Of a stretch of DNA of 64,000 nt, positions 1-9,100 are shown piece after piece; position 1 is the first letter of the stretch; each line of letters starts with the position of its first letter. The translations under genes were made by a program, and so were the position numbers. The notes below the pieces were generated by a model. It saw only the letters and a list, made by a program, of their open reading frames with translations. It did not search any database and was not told the DNA's origin. Source of the stretch: Rhodoblastus acidophilus (GTDB lineage Bacteria; Pseudomonadota; Alphaproteobacteria; Rhizobiales; Beijerinckiaceae); contig NZ_JAOQNX010000014.1 in the NCBI RefSeq assembly GCF_025961575.1, positions 54,967-118,966 of the forward strand. Reading direction: 5' to 3'.

Positions 1-212
1 GTGACCCCTTCGATGTACTGCCGGACGAAGAGGTCGAGCGTCTCGTCGCTCATCTCTCCCGCGCCGGGTCCCCCGGCCAGGCGCTCCTTGCTGAGATAAA
101 AACAATAGGCGCAATCGAGATTGCAGGTGGAGCCCGCGGGCTTCGCCACGATGTGAAAGGCGCGATGCCCCGCCGCGCCTAGCTGTTGCGGAATGCTGTA
201 TTTGTCGATCAT
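1..212 (-). CDS. Anaerobic sulfatase maturase (radical SAM), N-terminal 70 residues only
   Basis: The gene runs off the left edge, so only the start is visible. It opens with ATG at 212. Near residue 30 the sequence CNLDCAYC gives the CxxxCxxC cluster motif of radical SAM enzymes, in the context KPAGSTCNLDCAYCFYL, which is typical of anaerobic sulfatase-maturating enzymes (anSME/AtsB). These enzymes oxidise the active-site Cys or Ser of sulfatases to formylglycine in the cytoplasm. The gene follows the sulfatase at 303-3011 on the same strand, 90 bases downstream. That sulfatase carries a Ser at the modified position, and only the anSME type can convert Ser, so the pairing is coherent. The C-terminal SPASM clusters cannot be seen. 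The family call is firm; the substrate pairing is inferred from position. Confidence 0.88.
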   Translation of the reverse strand, partial: MIDKYSIPQQLGAAGHRAFHIVAKPAGSTCNLDCAYCFYLSKERLAGGPGAGEMSDETLDLFVRQYIEGV

Positions 213-247
213 CGCAGGCTCGGTCGGCGCACACGGTTTTAACGCAT

Positions 248-269
248 GCGGGGGCTCGCAAGCCCCCGC
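248..269 (-). terminator. Hairpin after the sulfatase gene
   Basis: A perfect 9-bp stem (GCGGGGGCT / AGCCCCCGC, loop CGCA) lies in the 90-base gap between the sulfatase stop and the maturase start. There is no U-run after it on the minus strand, so it may attenuate or stabilise the message rather than end it fully. Confidence 0.4.
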
Positions 270-302
270 TGTCACGGGCGGTTCGCCCGCCTGAACCAGA
301 GA

Positions 303-3011
303 TTATTTCACACAGTCGCGCACGAACTTGATGCGGTCAACGACATCGAGCTTTTCGGCAATCGCCTTCTCGCGGCATTCCTTGATTTTGTCCACCTTCA
401 GCTCCAGCCGCTGCACCGTGTCCAGCTCATCCGAAACCGGGCCGTCGGCGGCGGCCGACTTGGCGCCCTCGAGTTTCTTGATGTCCTCCGGGGTCAATTG
501 CGGCCGATCCAGTTTGATCGTCAGCTTTTCCAGTTTCGCCGTCAGCGGGAACGGCGGCTGGTAATCGGCGTCGTTGACGCCGGTCAGCGTGTCGGAGCCG
601 ATGTCAAAACTCTCGTCCCATTGCAGGATCAGCGGAAGGGTGCGCTCCATTTTTTCGGTCGCCACGACCTGGCCGTCGACCTTCAGCTCGCCGACGCCGG
701 AACGGCCAATGCCGGAGAAATTGTTGAAGGCGAGCGTGCCGGCGCCGAGCCCGTCATATTTGAAATCGAACGCGACCGTATGCTTGCCCGGCGTCAGCGC
801 GTCCGCGCCCTCCCATTTGATGCGCTTGAGATCGACGAGGTTCCACAGGAACACCGGCTTGCCCTTGAGCAGATAAAAGCCATAGCCGCCGAAGCGCCCG
901 CCCGAGGTGAGGATCATGCCTTCGGCGCCCTGCTGCGGCACGTCGAGTTCGGCGGTGATCGTATAGGAGGTGTTCAACAGCGAGGGCGAGTCGCCTTGCG
1001 GCAGGCCGGTCATCGGCCGCGTGTAGACGAAGTCCGTCCGCCCCGCCGTGATGTTCGGGCGCGGCTGCACCAGACGGGAGGCGACCGAGGCGTCGAGCGG
1101 GAACACCTGATATTTCTTCGCCTCCTCGACGAACAGCTCGCGCAGCTCGGCGACCCTGGCGGGGTGCTGGGCGGCGACATCGTCGGTCTGGTTCCAGTTC
1201 TTCCGCAAATCGTAGAGCTGGAACACCTGATTGTTGAGCGGATCGGGATTGGCGGGTCCGAACGCCTCCCAGGGGGCGCGATTGACCTTGGTGCTGAGCA
1301 GCCAGCCGTCATTGTAGAGCGCCCACTGGCCCATCATTTCAAAATATTGGCGCTTGTGGCGCGAGGGCGCCTTGGCGTTCTCGGCGTCGAACGTATAGGC
1401 GAAACTCGTCCCCTCGATGGGGGCCTGCTTGATGCCGTCGACGGAATCGGGCGCCTTGACGCCCGCGACTTCGAGGATGGTCGGCATGACATCGATGACA
1501 TGGGCGAATTGCTCGCGCACCGCGCCCCTGTCCTTGATCCGCGTCGGCCAGGACACCACCATGTTCTGGTTGATGCCGCCGAGCCGCGAGGCGTTCTGCT
1601 TGAACCAGTCGAACGGCGTGTCGAAGGCCCAGGACCAGCCGGCCGACATATGATTGTAGGTCTGCTCGGTGCCCCAGACGTCATAGAATTTCATCTGCAC
1701 TTCAGCGGGGATTTCGTTGAGGCCGTTGAAGAAGGCGACCTCGTTGGGCGTGCCCAGCGGCCCGCCTTCGGCGCTCGTTCCATTGTCGCCGTTGATATAG
1801 ATGACCAAAGTGTTGTCGGGATCGAAAGACTTCATCGCCTCGACGACGCGGCCGACCTCATAATCGTTATAGGCGGCATAGGCTGCGAACACCTCGACCT
1901 GCCGGATGAACAGTTTTTTCTCGACATCCGTCAGCTGGTCCCAGGGTTTGATCTTGTCGGCCGGCCAGGGCGTCAGCGTGGCGTCCTGGGGCACGATGCC
2001 GAGCTTCTTCTGGTTTGCAAAAATCCGTTCGCGCAGCTTTTCATAGCCGTCGTCGAACAGATGCAGGGCGTGGATCTTGTCGACCCATTCCTGGGTCGGA
2101 TGATGCGGCGCATGGGTCGCGCCCGGCGCATATTTGACGAACAGCGGTTTGGCGGGATCGGTCTGACGCATCCGCGTCATCCAGTCGATGGCGTCATCGG
2201 CCATCGCCGTGATCAGGTTCCAGCTTCCCGGCGGTTTTCCCAGGAATGGGTAGATTTGCGTGGTGTTGCGGAACAGATTGGGTTGCCACTGGTTGGCGTC
2301 GCCGCCGACGAAACCGTAGAAATATTCAAAACCCATCCCGGTCGGCCACTGGTCGAACGGACCGGCTTCGCTCGCGGAAAAGGCGGGCGTGTTGTGGTCC
2401 TTGCCGAACCAGGAGGTGTGATAGCCGTTGTCGAGCAGGACGCGCCCGATCGTCGCCTTATCCTTGCCGATAATGCTGTTGTAGCCGGGGAAGCCGGTCG
2501 ACTGTTCGGAAATGACGCCGAAACCGGCGGAATGGTGGTTGCGCCCGGTGATCAGCGCCGCGCGGGTCGGCGAGGACAGCGCGGTCGAGAACATGCGGGT
2601 GTAGCGCAGGCCCTCCTGCGCGACCTTGTCCATGGTCGGCGCCGGAATGACGCCGCCGAACGTGCTGGGCACGCCGAAACCGGCGTCGTCCGTGATGACC
2701 AGCAGCACATTGGGCGCGCCCTTGGGCGGGACAATGCGCGGCGCCCACCACGCCTTGGATTGCAGCGCGTCATGCTTGATCTCGCCGCCGAATTTCGGGT
2801 CGGGCGGCGGCAATTGCTTTCCGTCGATGGTCGTGGTGGCGGCGGGCGAACCGAGCACGCCCGTGACCTCCTGCGCGGCGGCTGGGGCGTCGCCCCCCGC
2901 GACGGCGAGAGCAAAGGCGCTGAGCGCCAGCAGGGAGGCGCCGCGCCTCCATTTCGCCGGGCTGGCGCATGTGAACGAGAGCTTGGGAGTTGCCGCCGGG
3001 TCCTTGATCAT
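303..3011 (-). CDS. Exported serine-type arylsulfatase with C-terminal beta-sandwich-like region
   Basis: This 902-residue protein hydrolyses sulfate esters, probably in the periplasm. An N-terminal hydrophobic stretch after KWRRG (about residues 20-47, ending APAAAQE) looks like a signal peptide. The sulfatase core starts near residue 100 with NVLLVITDDAGFG, whose paired Asp (108-109) bind metal. The modification motif reads S146-S-P-T-R150 followed by AALITGR, so the catalytic formylglycine is made from Ser, not Cys. Residues 690-850 resemble a lectin-like or concanavalin-like domain, and the end is a charged helical tail. At 902 residues it is longer than the usual 500-600 because of these additions. 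The ATG at 3011 has AGGG seven bases upstream. The natural substrate is unknown. The adjacent anSME gene fits a Ser-type enzyme. Confidence 0.93.
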   Translation of the reverse strand: MIKDPAATPKLSFTCASPAKWRRGASLLALSAFALAVAGGDAPAAAQEVTGVLGSPAATTTIDGKQLPPPDPKFGGEIKHDALQSKAWWAPRIVPPKGAPNVLLVITDDAGFGVPSTFGGVIPAPTMDKVAQEGLRYTRMFSTALSSPTRAALITGRNHHSAGFGVISEQSTGFPGYNSIIGKDKATIGRVLLDNGYHTSWFGKDHNTPAFSASEAGPFDQWPTGMGFEYFYGFVGGDANQWQPNLFRNTTQIYPFLGKPPGSWNLITAMADDAIDWMTRMRQTDPAKPLFVKYAPGATHAPHHPTQEWVDKIHALHLFDDGYEKLRERIFANQKKLGIVPQDATLTPWPADKIKPWDQLTDVEKKLFIRQVEVFAAYAAYNDYEVGRVVEAMKSFDPDNTLVIYINGDNGTSAEGGPLGTPNEVAFFNGLNEIPAEVQMKFYDVWGTEQTYNHMSAGWSWAFDTPFDWFKQNASRLGGINQNMVVSWPTRIKDRGAVREQFAHVIDVMPTILEVAGVKAPDSVDGIKQAPIEGTSFAYTFDAENAKAPSRHKRQYFEMMGQWALYNDGWLLSTKVNRAPWEAFGPANPDPLNNQVFQLYDLRKNWNQTDDVAAQHPARVAELRELFVEEAKKYQVFPLDASVASRLVQPRPNITAGRTDFVYTRPMTGLPQGDSPSLLNTSYTITAELDVPQQGAEGMILTSGGRFGGYGFYLLKGKPVFLWNLVDLKRIKWEGADALTPGKHTVAFDFKYDGLGAGTLAFNNFSGIGRSGVGELKVDGQVVATEKMERTLPLILQWDESFDIGSDTLTGVNDADYQPPFPLTAKLEKLTIKLDRPQLTPEDIKKLEGAKSAAADGPVSDELDTVQRLELKVDKIKECREKAIAEKLDVVDRIKFVRDCVK

Positions 3012-3012
3012 C

Positions 3013-3064
3013 GGATGTCCCTCTTGGAATGTCCCCTTGGAATGTCCCTTGGGATGTCCCTCTT
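3013..3064 (-). repeat. Four tandem 12-14-base units directly upstream of the sulfatase start
   Basis: The units are 3013-3025, 3026-3038, 3039-3050 and 3051-3064, each a variant of GGAATGTCCCTT. Read on the minus strand each contains AAGGGGA-like or AAGAGGGA-like sequence, so every unit carries a Shine-Dalgarno-like core, and the one nearest the gene serves the ATG at 3011. Slippage here could change spacing in the leader. Confidence 0.75.
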
Positions 3065-3452
3065 GGGCGGGTCGTGGCGAATGGGCGCGACCGGGTTTCG
3101 AACAAAGCTTCGCAGGATGATCCTGTCCATGCCGGGCGCCGGGTCAAGGACGGTTTGCGCCAGAAACCGGGACATTTCCCGCCAGCGGGCGGGTGGGACG
3201 CAATGTCAGCGCGGGCGCCGAGCGGTTTCGTCCCGCTTCACCCAGGCCTGTTACTCAGTTCGGTCCATGGCGATCAAAGACTTATCGCCAAGTCTACGAT
3301 AGCTTCTCGCCTGTTGCTTCAATTCTGCTTGTGGCGTCCGTGCAACATGAGCTCGGATTATAGGGAAGGAACGGCCGGAGCGGCGATTCGCGCTGGCCTT
3401 TTGCAACGCCTTCGCTCAACGTGAACGAGACTTTATCGAGGAGTTTCATCGC
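3065..3452. other. Divergent intergenic region, no gene recognised
   Basis: About 390 bases separate the sulfatase leader from the outer-membrane protein gene. I see no ORF with a convincing ribosome site. It must hold the divergent promoters for both genes. A GC-rich CCCGCC...GGCGGG inverted repeat lies near 3178-3195. Confidence 0.5.
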
Positions 3453-4283
3453 TTGCGGAAGATCTTGTTGAGCAGCAGCGCCGTCCTTGCGCTCACCGCC
3501 ATGTCTTCGGCGTCCGCTCTCGCCGCCGACCTGCCGTCGCTCAAGGAGGCGCCCGTTCTGGCGCCCGCGCCCAGCGCCTGGCGCTTCGAGGCGACCATCA
3601 ACGGCTGGGCGCCGAGCCTCATCGCCAATGTGGGCGTGCGCAATCTGCCGACCTCGTCAGCCGATGTCGGCTTTTTCAAACTGCTCCAGCATCTCAATTA
3701 TGTCGTGCCCCTCAGCGTCGTCGCCCGCAACGACGATTTCATCGGCGGCCTCGACCTCTACGCCACCGGCGTGACCGCGGGCGCGAGCTTCCATGGCCAG
3801 CCCGGGGGACTCGGACAATTCGGCGGCGTCCACGCCAACCTGCATCTGCAGGAGACCGTGCTGACCGGCTTCGCCGGCGCGCGCCTCGCCGTGCCGGTCC
3901 CCGGCCTGACCCTGTTCGGCATTGCCGGCGCGCGCTATTTCGGCGTGCATGCGGATGTGACGCTGAGCACGGCGGTGCTCGGCTACGGCGTCAAGACCTC
4001 GCAGAGCAAGGACTGGGTGGACCCGATCATCGGCGCGGTCGCCCGATATGACTTGAACGACACCTGGTTCCTCAAGGGCGAGGCGGACATCGGCGGCTAC
4101 ACCAACAGCCTGACCTGGCAGACCTTTGGCGCCCTGGGCTATAACTGGACGCCGCACACGTCGCTGACCCTCGGCTTCCGGGCGCTCTACGCCTACGAAA
4201 AGCAGGACAACGGCCTCGCTGGCAGCTTCCGCTTCCAGCAGACCATGCTCGGGCCGCAATTCACCATCGGATACACATTCTAG
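3453..4283 (+). CDS. Outer-membrane beta-barrel protein
   Basis: The 276-residue product has a clear signal peptide (RKILLSSSAVLALTAMSSASALAADLP, cleavage expected after ALA). The rest alternates polar and aromatic residues as in transmembrane beta strands and ends in YTF, with the C-terminal Phe used by the BAM machinery. Phrases such as LGYNWTPHTSLTLGFRALY and FQQTMLGPQFTIGYTF match the small Omp/porin-like proteins common in Rhizobiales. Translation probably starts at TTG 3453, because GAGGAG sits about ten bases before it and no ATG fits. It is monocistronic and convergent with the Hint gene. The ligand or function is not apparent. Confidence 0.82.
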   Translation: MRKILLSSSAVLALTAMSSASALAADLPSLKEAPVLAPAPSAWRFEATINGWAPSLIANVGVRNLPTSSADVGFFKLLQHLNYVVPLSVVARNDDFIGGLDLYATGVTAGASFHGQPGGLGQFGGVHANLHLQETVLTGFAGARLAVPVPGLTLFGIAGARYFGVHADVTLSTAVLGYGVKTSQSKDWVDPIIGAVARYDLNDTWFLKGEADIGGYTNSLTWQTFGALGYNWTPHTSLTLGFRALYAYEKQDNGLAGSFRFQQTMLGPQFTIGYTF

Positions 4284-4297
4284 TTCTTTGTTTTGAC

Positions 4298-4341
4298 GCA
4301 TTTTCTTCACGCGAACCGGAAACCGCTTCGCTCGAAAATGC
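4298..4341. repeat. REP-like palindromic intergenic element
   Basis: Outer arms GCATTTTC (4298-4305) and GAAAATGC (4334-4341) enclose inner arms GCGAA (4311-4315) and TTCGC (4327-4331). A structurally similar element lies at 43033-43076. Elements of this design are scattered through Rhizobiales genomes. Confidence 0.6.
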
Positions 4342-4354
4342 TCTAACCGGATGA

Positions 4355-4374
4355 GCCGGGGCGACCGCCCCGGC
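4355..4374. terminator. Strong GC hairpin between convergent genes
   Basis: GCCGGGGCG (4355-4363) pairs perfectly with CGCCCCGGC (4366-4374). It lies between the convergent ends of the outer-membrane protein and Hint genes and could stop transcription from both sides. It has no flanking U-run. Confidence 0.45.
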
Positions 4375-4397
4375 CCAGATCGAGGCCAGCCGCATGG

Positions 4398-6017
4398 TCA
4401 CGCTGCGGCTGGCGTCGCCTTCGCCCGTTCGGCGATCAGCCTGCGCACCGCCGCTGGAAGCTGACGGGCCGATTTCGCCCGCGGATACTCCATTTCGGCC
4501 ACCGGCTTGCCCTGAGGCCACAGCGCCTCGTGCTCCGCCCAATTGTCGAAGGCCATGCGCTCCACCGTATCGACGAACGTCTCCGCCGGCGTATTCTCCG
4601 CCAGGATCAGCGCATGGTCGTCGAGCTCCACGTGATAATAGGTGAAGCGTTCCGGCGCCTCGGTCTCGCGTAGAATCGTGGTCCCGTTGACCAGCGCGCC
4701 CGCGTGAACCAGCACGCCGCAGACCAGCAGCGCGTGATCGGGCGAGAGCCGCAGGTCGCGCGCGGGAATATTTTCGCCGAGCGCCCCGGCCGTGACCCGG
4801 ATCGGCCAGCAGCGCGCCGGATCGGCGAAGCGCGACGCCACCGTGCGCATCCCGATCCAGGCCACCGGACGAATCTCGCCGGCGCTCGTCATCACCAGAT
4901 CGCCGCGCTTCAAATCCCGCACCGCGGTCTCGCCGTCGGGCGTGCGGATCAGGGTCTCCGGCAGGAAGCACGGCGCGGCGCTGGTGAGAAACGTGCCGCC
5001 ATTCGTGCTGGTGGTGTCGGCGCGAACCGCGAAGAGGCTGGCGTCGTAGACGCCGGCGAAGGTCAGCGTGTAATCGACGATGGAGCCGTTGGGGTCGAAG
5101 CCGTCGAGCCGCACGACCGTGTGCAGGCCGTCATTGGTCACCGAGGCGATGGTCGCGCTGCTCGACGCGCCCCCCGCCCCTTGAAGACCGGCGAGGTCGA
5201 TGGTGTCGCCGGAGCCGAAATCCGAGATCAGCGGAGCAAAGCTTTTGCTCAGATCGTAGACGCCCGAGGTCAGCGCCAGCGTTCCGCCGCTGCCGGTGAA
5301 ATCGACGGACAAGGTGGCGGCGGCGGGATTGTAGAGATTGAGGACGCCTTGCGCGGCGATTTTCAGCACGCCCGAACCGGACAGCGCGCCATAGAGGTCC
5401 TCGGCGCCCTTGTCGGCCTCCAGCACGCCGTCGATGATGATGTCCGAGGCCTGGATGGCGCCGCTGCCGGAGAGCGTCTGACCGGCGTCGAGCGCGAACT
5501 GGCCCGCCGCGGCGGCGCCTGCGGTCGGGCCCAGTTCGATCCATGACGTCGAATCGCTCACGGTGAAATATTTGATCACCGCCGCGTCGCTGGCGACGCC
5601 GCCGAGCCAGATGGCTCCGCCATTGGAGGCGGTATAGGCGTCGCCATTGGCGAAGCCCGCGAGCGTCGCCGTTCCCGTAACGGTGAAGGCGCCGCCCGTG
5701 GCGTAGACCATGTCATTGGCGCCGCCGAAGTCGCCGTTCACGGTCAGGGCGCCGCCGTAAAGCGTATAGGTCACGGCGGAGCCGCCGATCTCCGAGAGCG
5801 CGCCGAGAGTCAGGGCGTTGCTGGAGAGGGTGAGGCTGGAGGTTCCCGAAAAGCTCAGCGAAGCCGCCGCGCCGTCCGGGCCGTTGAACAAGACGTCCGC
5901 CGCATCCACGCTTGCGGAATCGATTGATGTCGGGACGACATTGCCGTCCCAGTTCGCCCCATTCGACCAGTCCTGGTCGAAGCCCGCTCCAGTCCATGTC
6001 AGCTTTGCGCCTGCCAT
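4398..6017 (-). CDS. Hint-domain protein with N-terminal repetitive beta region
   Basis: A 539-residue protein in two parts. Residues 1-345 are Gly/Ala/Ser/Thr-rich and beta-prone (LTWTGAGFDQDWSNGANW at the start), like bacterial autotransporter or T1SS passenger repeats. From C350 (PCFLPETLIRTPDGE) to about 500 it is a Hint (Hedgehog/intein) module: block A Cys, then RDLKRGDLVMT, LSPDHALLV (H428) and YYHVELDDHALILAENTPAETF (H462, H468). The Hint end lacks a C-extein Asn-Cys/Ser pair, so a splicing role is unlikely and autocleavage at C350 is possible. The ATG at 6017 is preferred over 6023, because AAGGGG lies seven bases before it. The gene follows the giant gene by 100 bases on the same strand and may be cotranscribed with it. 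Such proteins are widespread in Alphaproteobacteria and poorly understood. Confidence 0.85.
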   Translation of the reverse strand: MAGAKLTWTGAGFDQDWSNGANWDGNVVPTSIDSASVDAADVLFNGPDGAAASLSFSGTSSLTLSSNALTLGALSEIGGSAVTYTLYGGALTVNGDFGGANDMVYATGGAFTVTGTATLAGFANGDAYTASNGGAIWLGGVASDAAVIKYFTVSDSTSWIELGPTAGAAAAGQFALDAGQTLSGSGAIQASDIIIDGVLEADKGAEDLYGALSGSGVLKIAAQGVLNLYNPAAATLSVDFTGSGGTLALTSGVYDLSKSFAPLISDFGSGDTIDLAGLQGAGGASSSATIASVTNDGLHTVVRLDGFDPNGSIVDYTLTFAGVYDASLFAVRADTTSTNGGTFLTSAAPCFLPETLIRTPDGETAVRDLKRGDLVMTSAGEIRPVAWIGMRTVASRFADPARCWPIRVTAGALGENIPARDLRLSPDHALLVCGVLVHAGALVNGTTILRETEAPERFTYYHVELDDHALILAENTPAETFVDTVERMAFDNWAEHEALWPQGKPVAEMEYPRAKSARQLPAAVRRLIAERAKATPAAA

Positions 6018-6117
6018 TCCCATTCCCCTTATTGGCCGGGTGCGAAACCTGGCCTAATTGCGCCAATCGAAAACCACAGCGTAAAGCCTAAAGATTAACC
6101 TTTACGGTAAAATCCTC

Positions 6118-9100
6118 TCACTCCACCGCGATCCAGTCGACGACGCCCTGGTCCGAATGCGCGGACAGCGGCAGATCGACGCCGTCATCGTCTCCGGGGT
6201 CTTCTGGGTCTTGGAACCGGTCCTCGATCATGTCGTAGAGAACGAGGTCCGGCTTGCCGGCGCGCCGCGTGGCCAAGCCGCGCGCCAACGGCGCGAAGCC
6301 GATCAGCGCCGCCTCCAGCGCCCGCGAACGCGCGGCTTCGCCGAACATCCGGTCCAGGTCCGCGCGCGGCGAAGCCGGCGGCGCGCCCAGCATCAAGCCC
6401 AGTCGAGGCTCCCGCAAAGCGGCGCGCTCGGGCGTCGCCGCCGGCTGGCCCGCGCCGTCGTCGCGCGGCGGCGGCGCGCCAGCGCTCGACTCGGGCGCGT
6501 CGTCGCCGCCTCCGCCGCCGCCCGGCGATGCGTTCGCGCGGGGGATGGCGTGGAAGGCGACGCCCGATGAAGAGCTGACCGGAACAGAGACGAAGCTCAG
6601 GCCGCCCTCGGCGGCGCGGCTGGCGCCCGTCGGCGCCGGCGCGACGCTCGCCGCCGGAGCGCGGACGCTATCGGCGAGGACGACGCGCGCGTTTGCGCCA
6701 ACCGGGCCGAGGCGCGTCCGTTCGACGGTCGCGTACGAGGTCCCGCGCGGACTGGCCGTTTCGCTTTGCGGCGGCGCGGCGGGCGCCGCCTTCGCCAGCG
6801 TAACGCGCGCGACGGGAACGGACGTCGCGGCGATCTCGGGCGCCGCAGAAACCGGCGCCGCTGGAACGCTCGGCTGTGGAGCCTGAGCAGGCGCGGCGAC
6901 GAGACTCGCGGCGGCGACGGTCGGCGCGGCGTCGGCGGTCGAAAGCGTCACTGTCGCCGGCGCGGCGAAGGACATGATCGAGGCCGCCGCCAGGGGCTGG
7001 CCGGCCTTGGTGTAATAGGTCGTGCTCAGGACCGCGCCGTTCGCGGCATATTTGACCAGAACGGAGGCGTAGACCTGGGCGTTGTAGACGCCAGCGGCGA
7101 AGGTCTGAATGCTGTAGCTCAGGTCGGGGGCGACCACCTTCTTCTGGTGCAGCGCGCCGCCGACGGTGATGACATAGCCGCCGTTGGCGGAGAAGGTTTC
7201 CACCGCCGCGACCACCGGCGCGGCGCCGGGGGCGCTCACCCGCCACCAGGTCTCGCTGGTGCGCGCGCGGCTCGCATTATAGGCGATGTCGTAATAGCTG
7301 TAGCTGACGTTCCAGACCTGCCCGGGCGCATAGGTGCGATCGACATAGCTGCCGTTTGCGTTCACCGTCCTCGACTGGACCACCGCGCCATTGACCGTGA
7401 GCGTGTAGCCGATGTTGGGATTGGACCCGTTCTGCTGGTTGGTCCGCACCACCACCGCATGGCCGTTGGCGTCATACCAGATCTGCTGGGTGCGGAAGCC
7501 GGTCGGCAGATAATCGGATTCCGAGGAGGCGTAGGTCTGCCCCTGCATGGTCCCGCCGGCGGCGACGATTGCGGTCTTCACCGCGCCGTTCGCGTAAAAA
7601 GTCTGGGTCTGGGCGCTTGTGGCGTTGAACGGCAGAACCAGCGACAGGCCGGCGCCGCCGATCGCGGCGCGCTGCTGGGCGGTGAAGGCGGGCGCGGCGT
7701 CGAGCGCGTGCAACCGGGTCACGCCCAGCGCGGCGAGACCGGAGATTTCGGCGACGCTCAGGCCGGCGAGCGCGGCGGCCTTGTCGGCGACCACCAGCTT
7801 CGCGCCGGGGACATTGAGGGTCAACGCGCCGCTTTCCGCCTGCAGCGCCTGCGCGACGGTGATCTCGGCCGGATCGGTGGTGATGACGCCGACCGTCGGC
7901 GCGAGCGCGACGCCCGAGACTATTGCCGGATTGCCGTCGGCGTCGATGATGGCGGCGCCGTTGAGAACCAGGCCCGACACCGCCAGCGCCGGCGTGTCCT
8001 GACCCGCCCCGACCGTATAGTCGAAGGCCAGCGCCGCGCCGCCGAGCTTGGCGGAGGCCTGGGCGTCATAGGTTGCGGCGCCGCCATTGCCGAGGCTGAG
8101 CGTCGGACTTCCGCCCGAAACCGTGACCGGCTTGCTCAGGGTGACGACGATGGTGATCTTCGCCCCCGCGCCGAGCAGCGCGGCGCCGCCGGCGCTGACC
8201 GAGACGACCGATGGCGCGACCGTATCGACCGCGAAGGCGGCGGAGTCGGCGCCCGCGCCGGCGAAACCCTCGGCATGCCAGACGCCGGCGGTCACGCTTA
8301 CCGAGGCGTTGTGGATGGCGACGCCGGAGGCGGCGGTGAAGGTCGCGGTATAGGTGAGGCCGGAGCCCGCGAGATGGCTCAGGGTTCCACCGGCGGCGGT
8401 CACATCGGCGAGCGTGAAATCGCTCGGCGCCTGGCTGAAGGCGAAGGTGACGGTGGTTGTGGGCTGCGCGAGCGTGAGCAGGGTCGCGCCGATCCCGACC
8501 GTCACGGTCGGCGTGATCGCCACAGTGATCGTGGCGGTCTTGGCGCTGGAAATGTCCTGTCCGCCATTGGCGGTTCCGCCGCTGTTCTGCACGGCGAAGC
8601 TGAAGCTCGCATAGGCCAGGCCAAAGCCGCCGGCGGCGGGCGTGAAGACCAGTTTCCCGGCGGCGATGTCGGCGGCGGCCACCGCCTGCCCGATCTGCAC
8701 CGCCGCGCCCTTGTCGGTCAAAGCCCCGAGCGCGGGCAGGCTTTCGACGATCACCGCCTTGAGCGCGGTCGGCGCGCCGTTTTGCGCGTCCGAATAGGGG
8801 AAGTCCGAGAGCTTGAACACATAGGGCGTGTCGTGGGGCGTCGCGATCGTCGTGTCGGCGGTCGTCGGCGCCTGGTTCACGGTGATCACGCTCAGGCTGA
8901 CGGTCGCCGGCGCGCTGGTGACGCCGGGATTGAGCGAACCGGGCGGGCTGCCGGTGTCCGTCCAGGCGAAGGTGAAGGAATCCGGCCCGGAATAGCCCGC
9001 GTTCGCCTTGTAGGAAAGGGTGTTCTGGCCGGTGATGGCGGCGACGCCGTGGGCCGGCTGGGTCACGATCGAGAGGACCAGCTGGTTCACCGGGGTCTGC

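Noticed and set aside
246..3302. A 1,018-codon plus-strand frame opposite the sulfatase
   Set aside because: The antisense product has no domain or signal. The minus-strand sulfatase has clear catalytic motifs.
4398..6017. Intein in the Hint protein
   Set aside because: No C-extein junction (Asn followed by Cys, Ser or Thr) ends the module, so protein splicing is unlikely.
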